The notes below the pieces were generated by a model. That model was not told the origin of the DNA. It searched no databases and was given only the letters and a program-made list of their open reading frames with translations. This document shows positions 1 through 6,236 of a stretch of DNA of 8,276 nucleotides, in pieces. The DNA comes from an uncultured Lachnospiraceae bacterium (lineage in GTDB: Bacteria > Bacillota > Clostridia > Lachnospirales > Lachnospiraceae), in assembly GCA_910583965.1 (NCBI GenBank), contig CAJUAE010000129.1:1-8276 (forward strand), read 5' to 3'. Every line of letters starts with the position of its first letter. Position 1 is the stretch's first letter. The position numbers and the translations under genes are program-made.

Positions 1-55
1 TTTCAAAAGCTGCGTCTATAATCATTTCTTTTGTGACTTTCGCGATTGCTGGCAT
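1..55 (-). CDS. TetR/AcrR-family transcriptional regulator, N-terminal fragment (18 codons)
   Basis: Only the first 18 codons are present; the rest lies beyond position 1. The translation, MPAIAKVTKEMIIDAAFE, is the classic opening of TetR-family repressors: a basic start, then the first helix of the DNA-binding domain (pattern T-K-E-x-I-I-x-A-A-F-x). The ATG at 55-53 is preceded by GAGGTG (61-66) at a 5-base gap, which fixes the start. Upstream lie a perfect consensus promoter (113-141) and twin palindromes (81-109), as expected for an autoregulated TetR gene. TetR proteins are dimeric repressors that release DNA on binding a small ligand. The ligand and target genes cannot be inferred here, since the usual regulated partner would lie outside the window. 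The gene is separated from hsdR by about 280 bases and has its own promoter, so it is probably not part of the restriction operon. Confidence 0.75.
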   Translation of the reverse strand, partial: MPAIAKVTKEMIIDAAFE

Positions 56-80
56 ATTTGCACCTCTATTTATAATCTAT

Positions 81-109
81 ATTATATATAACTTTAATTA
101 TATATAACT
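81..109. promoter_or_regulatory. Twin palindromic repeats, candidate TetR operator
   Basis: A 13-base direct repeat (ATTATATATAACT) occurs at 81-93 and 97-109, start-to-start distance 16. Each copy contains the perfect 10-base palindrome TTATATATAA (82-91 and 98-107). The block covers roughly the transcription start and early leader of the tetR promoter, where a bound dimer would block initiation. TetR dimers bind palindromes near their own promoters, so autorepression is the natural inference. The caveat is that AT-only repeats also arise by chance in AT-rich DNA. Confidence 0.5.
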
Positions 110-112
110 AAA

Positions 113-141
113 ATTATAAATCAAGGCAATTTTTCTGTCAA
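113..141 (-). promoter_or_regulatory. Consensus sigma-70/SigA promoter of the tetR gene
   Basis: On the minus strand there is TTGACA (141-136), a 17-base spacer, then TATAAT (118-113): an exact match to the housekeeping consensus in both boxes and spacing. Transcription would begin near 106-105, about 50 bases before the tetR ATG. A second, weaker pair (TTGATT 124-119 and TATAAT 102-97, 16-base spacer) overlaps it. An unregulated promoter this strong would be unusual for a repressor gene, which fits tight control by the repeats just downstream. Confidence 0.75.
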
Positions 142-333
142 TCCCTCCTGCTAAACTTTTACTCAATTTTCACTTTTCCGAAAAACGGTAAAGCGGTAAA
201 TTGTTCTATTTTGTCAAATAATAAAATTATTTATGAAAGAAAAAAAGAATGTGTAGGATTCCGTAGTAGTCGGCATTGTGGGAATGTGTATAACTGGCTA
301 TCTAATGGAGTTGTGGGTAATCCCACAAGTCTT
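142..333. other. Intergenic region between tetR promoter and hsdR end
   Basis: I found no convincing gene on either strand. Small items visible are a tandem CGGTAAA pair (185-191 and 193-199), an isolated TTGACA on the minus strand (217-212) without a matching -10 box, a GGAGGG on the minus strand not followed by a sustained reading frame, and TTGTGGG repeated at 276-282 and 311-317. The second TTGTGGG copy forms the hairpin annotated separately. Confidence 0.6.
311..328 (-). terminator. Stem-loop just downstream of hsdR, possible weak terminator
   Basis: TTGTGGG (311-317) pairs perfectly with CCCACAA (322-328) across a 4-base loop, starting 6 bases beyond the hsdR stop. The position suggests transcript-end processing or termination for the hsd operon. 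On the minus strand the stem is not followed by a U-tract, so it is not a canonical intrinsic terminator; on the plus strand a short TCTTTT follows, but no plus-strand gene needs it. The earlier copy TTGTGGGA (276-283) could instead pair with TCCCACAA (321-328), giving an alternative 8-base stem. Confidence 0.35.
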
Positions 334-1190
334 TTAATCAATCAATGGAGCAATTTCCGGCATTAGTACTTCTTTAAATTCATTAATCATTTGCGTTCTG
401 AATTTAAATTTGGGCAAAGCGTCTGGTGTTACTTCCCTATAAGCTGCATAATCCGCACTATCCTTTAGTTTATTCTCATTGGAAAGTTCTCCATCTCTGT
501 AATTATATGCTTCATATTTGACATCATCCACATTAAGATACCACTTCTTGGCAAACTTTTGTATTTCTTTGTCAATAGCCGCATAACGCATCTGATTTAT
601 AATTACCGAAATATCCTGCCCGACATATTTTTCCCTGTCCGCTTCTATTTCATCAACAACCTTCGTCAACAACGTACTAAGTTTTGGATTATCACCCGAA
701 AACTCAACGATAATCTCCCGAAGTGTTCTTATCTTTGCTTCAAAAGATGCCTCATCATAGTCCTCCGAAGACTGGTCTAAGGACTCAACAAATCCCTGTA
801 GTAACTCTACAATATATTCAAAATCAATGCATAATTTGCTGTATGCTACAAGTTCATAGTCATCATGAACAGGCTCGTCCACAGAATCTGTGTCATCACC
901 CGGCTTTTTTAATTCTTCCATAATATTTTTATACATTGCAGCGAAATCTTCATATTCTGACTCGCTAAATGCCCACTCATCAAGCACACTGTCATTATAT
1001 ATGGAAAATGACTTTAGATGTGCAAAATCATGATCTAACGCTCGAAAAAGTTGTATAAACGCTTTTTTCTGTTTGCGTGAAAGTCCCTCGATTTCCTCTG
1101 GAGTCCACGCCAAATTCCGTATCGCCTTGAGTGAAATTGCAAACGACTTTTTCACATCATCCCAATCCTCTGGCAATCGGATTCCCTTCG

Positions 1191-1195
1191 CCCCC
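1191..1195 (-). other. G5 homopolymer, likely frameshift site in hsdR
   Basis: On the coding strand, the frame entering this run encodes ...NDALMLYSRGG and then drifts to a TGA at 1159-1157. The frame leaving it encodes AKGIRLPEDWDDVKKSF, which is good HsdR sequence. Removing one G (G5 to G4) joins them as LYSRGAKGIRLPEDW and makes the whole gene a multiple of three. Adding two G would also restore the frame. One inserted G is the simpler explanation and gives a loop length that I recall as closer to relatives. Confidence 0.75.
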
Positions 1196-2056
1196 ACGAG
1201 AGTACAGCATAAGGGCATCATTAATAGCACTTTTGAACTTATCATGCACTTGGAATGTCACAATCTGTCCATACTGTTTCCCCTCATCAAACAGCCTGTT
1301 CGTGCGTGAAAATGCCTGAATAATATTCTGCGGAGTCATTGGCTGCCTATCAATAAAAAGGGTTGAAAGGCAAGGGGCATCAAATCCCGTAAGAAGTCTG
1401 TCCACCACAATAACAATATCAAGCTGTTGTTCTCGGTTCAGATATTTTTTGTCTTTACATGCAAGGCGATCATTCAGGTTACTGTTATACGCATTGATTT
1501 CTTCTATGCCAAAATGGGTTTCAAACATCTGGTTATAGTCGTATAATGATTCTTTCATCTTTTCCTGATTAACCTGAGAAAACTCCTCATTCTCGGAAAC
1601 AGAATAGGTTATGGCAAATTTGGGAAAATCGGGGAGTGCCTTGTGCATATTCTCACTAATTTTTAACTCGTCCTCACCGTTTACTATTTTTTTGAGAAGG
1701 TCATAGTATTTCTGTGCAATGGCGATGGACTTGACTGTCAATAGTGCCTCATAAGTCCTTCCACGTCCATTCTGCATTCCAAACTTGGCATAAGATTGAT
1801 TCAGAATAACATCTAGAACGCTGCGCATATGTGTTTCGGTATCATACAGCTGCGCCTCTTCCTCTGAAGATATCCCTTTCGGTCCAAGATTCTCAACCAT
1901 AAAGCCAAGTACAGCCTCGTCATGAATCGCCTCTTTAATGGTATAGCTGTGTAAAGGCTTGCCATTATTCCCATACAATTGATCGGTAGTTTGGGGCAGA
2001 TCACCTTTCTGCTCATATTTATTTTCTTCAAAAATGGGTGTTCTGGTAAATCCATA

Positions 2057-2059
2057 CTA
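2057..2059 (-). other. Premature in-frame TAG in hsdR (expected Trp)
   Basis: The coding strand reads ...SNSL, TAG, YGFTRTPIF.... HsdR relatives typically read LWYGFTGTPIF here, so a single G-to-A change turns TGG into TAG. Homologous sequence resumes in the same frame directly after it, so this is a nonsense point mutation, not a frameshift. The truncated product would keep the nuclease and the first helicase lobe but lack motifs III-VI and the C-terminal domain that joins the methylase. Confidence 0.85.
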
Positions 2060-3309
2060 TAGCGAATTAGAAAAGAAACGTTCTAAATCACGCTTTGTCT
2101 GCGGGGTGACTGCCCTATGACATTCGTCTACCACAAATGCAAGCTTCAAGCCTTTTATTTTTTCATATTGTCTGCTTCCCTCTTTTAGCCGCTTACTGAC
2201 CATAATCTGCATTTTCTGTCTTGTCGTAACAATCATCTGACGGCTGTCATCTGTCATCCGCTTGATTAAGGTATCAACATAATCCGTGTCATCCACATCA
2301 ATCGTATCGTTTTCTGCATAGGACTGAAAAGCCAGTTTTGTCTGTGTATCCAAGTCCTTTCGGTCAATCAGGAACACTGTCTTATCAATTGACGGAATAT
2401 CCATAAGCAGGTTACGAGTTGACTTATATGACGTCATAGTCTTGCCAGAACCTGTTGTATGCCAAATAAAACCTGATTTCCCCTTCTTGGAAGCCTCGCG
2501 CATTGCTTCAATAGCATGAATCTGATAGGGATGTAGGATAAGAAGTTTTTTCTTATCGTTATCTAACACAGTATATTTTGCCACCATCTCATGTGCCTCT
2601 GGAATTTTAAGTATGGCTTTCGCAAAATCAATATAATCACAAACTGGCAAATTTTCTTTGTCAAGCCACCCTGATATAAATTTTTTGTTCAGTTCTGTGT
2701 CCCTTGCGGCGGCAAAATATTTTGTATCTACAGCATTGCTCACCACAAACATCTGCACATTTGAAAAGATACCGTGAAATTTACTCTCGGCAATATACTT
2801 CTTTATCTGCCGGAAACCGTCCATATAAGAATGTTCTTTATTTTTCAATTCGATATGTATCAACGGTATGCCATTAATGAGCAGTGAAACGTCAAAACGC
2901 CTGTTTCTGCTCCCTTCGTCTTCCTTGAAGTGAAACGCCTGATATTGGTTTATTACTTCGTATACGCTCGTTCCACCGGCAATATGCTCGTTATTCATAA
3001 CAACAAGATGGAGTGTTTCATTTCCCCTCTGCACATGAACATACACCTTGCCATTTTCACCAATCAGCCATTTGCCAGCATCATAAAAGGAAGCATGGAA
3101 CAAATCATTCTTAATCTCTGCAAATTCTGACTCGCTCAATGGAATATCATTGAGTTTTGCTTTGTTATTCTGTTCCAAAATATATTTGAAATTGTCCCAT
3201 AGCTGTTCTTCCGTTCTAATGTCTGGTCGGTATGTCCATTGCGACTCATCACAGCAGAGCTGGTCGATCAGCCTTTTTTCGATTACAGATTCTAATTCTA
3301 CCATAGTTA

Positions 3310-4569
3310 TTATCCTTTCTGTGGAAACATATTTTGCAGCATAAAACGTTTTACTTCTTTTAACTGGTCACACTTATGCTGGTGAAGGTTAATAAGTCGG
3401 TCGAAGATACAGAAATATTCTCCTATTTCACGTTGTTCGTCTATATCTTGTGGCAGGCAAAGCGATGTTATCTTCAAGATTTCAGTATTTATGGAGGGCA
3501 TTGTTTGTCCAACCGCACGAGAAATAATGTCATTTCGTACACTGTCAGTTTCCAATAATGTGTGTAAAAACATACTATCAATTTCTGCATATGGGCGCAC
3601 TCGAAGCACTCGGCCAGAAAAAAGCCATTTATCTTGAAATGGCGTAACCAAAGCATTTATATCAACTGAACCAACTCGCGAAAATACAATATCATTAGTA
3701 TTTAATATATAACTGCTCAATCTACAATAATCATTCTCTGATACCTGTGGTATGCCATCTTTCACGGTCGGAAGCTGCCCACTTTTGAAATGCTCAGTAG
3801 TTATAATTGGCATACCATCATTGATATAATCATCAGCATGTAGTGTACTTCCAAATGGACCTGTTTTAATATCAGAAAATTCCCCCAGCCTATGCTGTTC
3901 CCAGTCATCAGTAAATCCCGCAAAACGAATCTCTGGAATTAGCTTGCCATTCTTTGGAAACATTTTTTGGAGCATATATTTTTTTAGTTGTTTCACCTCA
4001 TCACACTTACGCTGGTGAAAGGTGATGAGAGAATCAAGATTATAAAAATATATGCCTATGGCTTCTTGCTCAGCCAAACAAGGTATTGGTATTTCGATTT
4101 CCATCACTTTATTTTTTGAAATATTATATCTTGATATGCCCTGCGCTAAAAAGGTAATTTTCTTTCTCACTTCACTTGAACGAAGCATATATGCAAGATA
4201 CTTGTTATCAAATTTTTCTGTTGGTCTGTATCCGAAGCAAAAGCTGTTAAGGTATGTATTTTCGCATTCTTCTAGCAAAACACACGACATACCGACTTCT
4301 TCTGGCGTTTCAGATGATGTTGTAAAAAAAACGTCTCCAACTTTAACCTCGTTTTGTTTTTTATCAATTTCTATTGACTCAATCATATCCAAATCAGAAA
4401 TTGCATTAGAAAAAACATTCATATAAGTTATAAATTTTCCATCTCCGTGACCAAAATCTTCCTTGGTCTTACCCAATAAGCCCGTGTAAGTTGTCCCTAC
4501 CTCCCCCAGCTTACGCTGTTCCCAATCGTCAGCAAATCCCTTAAATCTTATATTCGGTGTATTCGCCAC
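3310..4569 (-). CDS. hsdS: Type I restriction-modification specificity subunit S
   Basis: HsdS reads the split DNA target and directs both methylation and restriction. The 419 residues show the standard two-half plan: target recognition domain 1 (about 24-165), a central conserved helix (about 166-206), domain 2 (about 231-377) and a C-terminal conserved helix (about 378-416). Each half opens with a matching block (IRFKGFADDWEQRKLGE at 7-23, IRFAGFTDDWEQHRLGE at 214-230) and closes with another ending MLQ-x-MFP. Domain 1 carries the recognisable stretch YTGLLGKTKEDFGHGDGKF; domain 2 carries KTGPFGSTLHADDY. The start is GTG at 4569, supported by AAGGAGGTG (4575-4583) inside the end of hsdM with a 7-base gap to the start; hsdM stops 2 bases upstream, so translation is probably coupled. 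Length and both domains look complete, so the protein is likely functional. The recognised DNA sequence cannot be read from the protein by eye. Confidence 0.95.
   Translation of the reverse strand: MANTPNIRFKGFADDWEQRKLGEVGTTYTGLLGKTKEDFGHGDGKFITYMNVFSNAISDLDMIESIEIDKKQNEVKVGDVFFTTSSETPEEVGMSCVLLEECENTYLNSFCFGYRPTEKFDNKYLAYMLRSSEVRKKITFLAQGISRYNISKNKVMEIEIPIPCLAEQEAIGIYFYNLDSLITFHQRKCDEVKQLKKYMLQKMFPKNGKLIPEIRFAGFTDDWEQHRLGEFSDIKTGPFGSTLHADDYINDGMPIITTEHFKSGQLPTVKDGIPQVSENDYCRLSSYILNTNDIVFSRVGSVDINALVTPFQDKWLFSGRVLRVRPYAEIDSMFLHTLLETDSVRNDIISRAVGQTMPSINTEILKITSLCLPQDIDEQREIGEYFCIFDRLINLHQHKCDQLKEVKRFMLQNMFPQKG
3322..3438 (-). repeat. hsdS conserved helix block 2, copy B (codons 378-416)
   Basis: Encodes the C-terminal helix, from DEQREIG through LINLHQHKCDQLKEVKRFML to QNMFP. 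It is the partner of 3952-4074 and completes the internal symmetry of the subunit. Confidence 0.75.
3880..3936 (-). repeat. hsdS conserved block 1, copy B (codons 212-230)
   Basis: Encodes PEIRFAGFTDDWEQHRLGE, the counterpart of 4501-4557. The DNA matches strongly around the DDWEQ codons and is less alike at the edges, as expected for an old internal duplication. Confidence 0.8.
3952..4074 (-). repeat. hsdS conserved helix block 2, copy A (codons 166-206)
   Basis: Encodes the central spacer helix, from AEQEAIG through LITFHQRKCDEVKQLKKYML to QKMFP. It pairs with 3322-3438. In HsdS these helices form the antiparallel bundle that holds the two recognition domains apart and docks HsdM. Confidence 0.75.
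4501..4557 (-). repeat. hsdS conserved block 1, copy A (codons 5-23)
   Basis: Encodes PNIRFKGFADDWEQRKLGE. It is visibly similar at the DNA level to 3880-3936, which encodes the same block at the start of the second half. These paired blocks define the boundaries of the exchangeable recognition domains. Confidence 0.8.
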
Positions 4570-4571
4570 GG

Positions 4572-6167
4572 TTACACCTCCTTAAAAACGCTGATGAGTT
4601 CCTCCATCGCATCTTTTGTTTCCTGTTTAGAAAAGGTCAAATCTCCCAGCATTTCAAGCAAAGCAGCATTACTCTCTTTGATAGCTTTGTCTGTCGTTTT
4701 TATGCTTTCTGATAGCTGGTGAAGATCTATTTCCTGTTCTTCCTCGCTTGTGTCAATATATCTTGGAATATTCAAATTATAATCATTGGCTTGTATATCT
4801 TCAAAAGATGCCAGATAAGCTTCTTTATCAACTGACACTCTATTACAATACAGTTCAAGCACATGGTCAATATGCTTTTCCTGCATCACATTCTGTTTTT
4901 TCTTTTTTTCATACAGTTTAGAAGCATCAATGAACAAGACATCCCGCCCTTCCCTGTGTTTTTTCAGAACGATAATGCACGTAGGGATAGAGGTATTGTA
5001 AAACATATTTGCAGGAAGCCCGATTACTGCATAAATCGCTCCATTTTCAAGTAAAATCTGCCGTATTGTCCCTTCCGCAGCACCCCGAAACAAAACGCCA
5101 TGTGGAAGAACAATCGCCATTGTTCCTGTCTGTTTCAAATGATAGAAACCATGAAGCAGAAAAGCATAGTCAGCCTTGGACTTTGGAGCAAGTTTTCCTC
5201 CATAATCCATAAATCTCTCATCCTGCTTAAACCCCTCTACCGCAGACCAATTTGCCGAATAAGGCGGATTCATTGTTACTGCATCAAACTCTGTTTCTTC
5301 ATCTGTCGGCCAGTCAGCATCAAGGGTATCTCCATTGCGAAGATGCTGATTCTCTGGTAAAACGCCATGCAGAAACATATTCATACGCGCTAAGTTATAT
5401 GTTGACGGCATAAGTTCCTGCCCGTAGTATTTTATAAAATCAGGCTCCTTTGAGTAGTTCCGACAGCTTAACATCAAAGATGCCGAACCCATACAGGGAT
5501 CGTATACCTGCAACCCCTTTTTCTGTTCCTGACCAACCATTACAATCCTGCATAAAATCTGCGCAGGACCATGCGGGGTATAAAATTCTCCGGCTTTCTT
5601 TCCTGTTTCCGATGCAAACTGACCAATCAGATATTCATATGCATTTCCAAGAACATCGCCCTCTGTATGGATAAGATCAGCACCGTCCAAAACTTTAATG
5701 ACCTCAGCAATAGTTGCACTCTGTTTTTGATCACCCGTTCCAAGCCTGTTTGAATATAAATCCACATCTGCAAACAATCCATTAAAAAGTTCATCAGACT
5801 CTTGAATCCGATTGAAAGCCGCCTGTAGCTTTTCCCTGTTGAACGAATTACTTTTTGCTGCATTTAACATGCTGATGTATGTCATATCGGGTTCAAGTGT
5901 ATAGTGCATTGATTTCTTTATTTCTTCAATCAGGTCAGGCGCATCATCTGATTTCATTGCCTCCTCATATACTGACTGTGCCTCGTTCAGGTTATCGGGT
6001 TTTGCATCATTCAGCAAGTCATATACCTTTGCCAAGTAGGAGTCAGATAAATACTTATAGAAAACAAGTCCTAAAAGATAGGTCTTATATTCGTTTGCAT
6101 CCATTTTTCCCCTCAAAACATCTGCACCACTCCATAACACTGTCAATAAGTCTTTTCCCTCAGTCAT
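4572..6167 (-). CDS. hsdM: Type I restriction-modification DNA methyltransferase subunit M
   Basis: HsdM transfers a methyl group from S-adenosylmethionine to adenine N6 in the site chosen by HsdS; two copies join one S subunit. The 531 residues are normal for the family. An N-terminal helical domain (about 1-170) precedes the catalytic core: EFYTP (194-198), the cofactor loop DPCMGSAS (223-230), GQELMPSTYNLARMNM (249-264), and catalytic NPPY (300-303). A C-terminal charged helical tail (about 478-530) should contact HsdS. The ATG at 6167 follows AGGAG (6180-6176) by 8 bases. The ribosome binding site of hsdS lies within its last codons, so the two are translated as a unit. One small oddity is that the cofactor loop reads G-S-A where G-S-G is more usual (Ala229); this is conservative and may be tolerated. 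No interruption is seen, so activity is likely. Confidence 0.96.
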   Translation of the reverse strand: MTEGKDLLTVLWSGADVLRGKMDANEYKTYLLGLVFYKYLSDSYLAKVYDLLNDAKPDNLNEAQSVYEEAMKSDDAPDLIEEIKKSMHYTLEPDMTYISMLNAAKSNSFNREKLQAAFNRIQESDELFNGLFADVDLYSNRLGTGDQKQSATIAEVIKVLDGADLIHTEGDVLGNAYEYLIGQFASETGKKAGEFYTPHGPAQILCRIVMVGQEQKKGLQVYDPCMGSASLMLSCRNYSKEPDFIKYYGQELMPSTYNLARMNMFLHGVLPENQHLRNGDTLDADWPTDEETEFDAVTMNPPYSANWSAVEGFKQDERFMDYGGKLAPKSKADYAFLLHGFYHLKQTGTMAIVLPHGVLFRGAAEGTIRQILLENGAIYAVIGLPANMFYNTSIPTCIIVLKKHREGRDVLFIDASKLYEKKKKQNVMQEKHIDHVLELYCNRVSVDKEAYLASFEDIQANDYNLNIPRYIDTSEEEQEIDLHQLSESIKTTDKAIKESNAALLEMLGDLTFSKQETKDAMEELISVFKEV

Positions 6168-6173
6168 AGTTTA

Positions 6174-6181
6174 TTCTCCTC
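6174..6181 (-). promoter_or_regulatory. Ribosome binding site of hsdM
   Basis: The coding strand reads GAGGAGAA with an 8-base gap from AGGAG to the ATG at 6167. It fixes the hsdM start. A 9-codon frame beginning at an ATG just upstream overlaps it and ends across the hsdM start; this is probably chance. Confidence 0.7.
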
Positions 6182-6206
6182 ATTTTCATAGTTAAGTTTT
6201 AGATTT

Positions 6207-6234
6207 TTTATATATTCTTTTACATTTACACGAA
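6207..6234 (-). promoter_or_regulatory. Possible weak promoter for the hsd operon
   Basis: In the 69-base gap before hsdM the minus strand reads TTCGTG (6234-6229), a 16-base spacer, then TATAAA (6212-6207). The boxes are imperfect and the area is AT-rich, so chance is possible. If real, transcription would start near 6200, about 33 bases before hsdM. No terminator hairpin separates the upstream Avs-like gene from hsdM, so read-through from that gene is an alternative source of transcript. Confidence 0.3.
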
Positions 6235-6236
6235 TC

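Larger units (their letters stand above)
334..3304 (-). pseudogene. hsdR: Type I restriction enzyme R subunit, broken by a stop codon and a frameshift
   Basis: HsdR is the motor and nuclease subunit of type I systems, which translocates DNA using ATP and cuts it. The ATG at 3304 follows AAAGGA (3313-3318) by 8 bases. The first 415 residues read intact: the nuclease core with Asp138 and Glu152-x-Lys154, then Walker A TTGSGKT (283-289) and the DECH box (393-396). Codon 416 is TAG (2059-2057). Beyond it the same frame continues as good HsdR sequence: motif III reads FTRTP instead of FTGTP (Arg421), then motif V VDRLLTGFDAP (about 634-644) and motif VI QAFSRTNR (about 663-670). At a G5 run (1191-1195) the frame shifts; the C-terminal helical part continues in the next frame to the TAA at 336-334. 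The span of 2971 bases is one more than a multiple of three, giving about 989 residues if repaired, normal for the family. Real decay is most likely; sequencing error at the homopolymer cannot be excluded. Confidence 0.9.

Noticed and set aside
142..217. GGAGGG and an extra TTGACA on the minus strand as a small gene or second promoter
   Set aside because: The frame after GGAGGG closes within a few codons, and no -10 box is found at proper spacing from the TTGACA at 217-212.
1243..1245. ATG at 1245 as the start of an independent 303-residue protein
   Set aside because: The first residues before about 1195 are out-of-frame HsdR sequence and no ribosome binding site precedes the ATG. The homologous part begins at the G-run, which indicates a frameshift.
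1976..1978. TTG at 1978 as the start of a separate gene
   Set aside because: It lies within the hsdR reading frame. Homologous HsdR sequence continues upstream to the TAG at 2057-2059, so it is part of one broken gene.
2057..2059. TAG read as an amino acid (recoding or suppression)
   Set aside because: A second lesion (frameshift) and a motif III substitution in the same gene make simple decay far more likely. The genes whose stops are visible use TAA, which gives no support for recoding.
4052..4426. Plus-strand open frame of 124 residues across hsdS
   Set aside because: It is antisense to a clear hsdS domain, with no ribosome binding site and low-complexity content; a shadow frame.
5879..6169. 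Plus-strand open frame of 96 residues across the start of hsdM
   Set aside because: It is antisense to the conserved hsdM N-terminal domain and its composition is not protein-like; a shadow frame.
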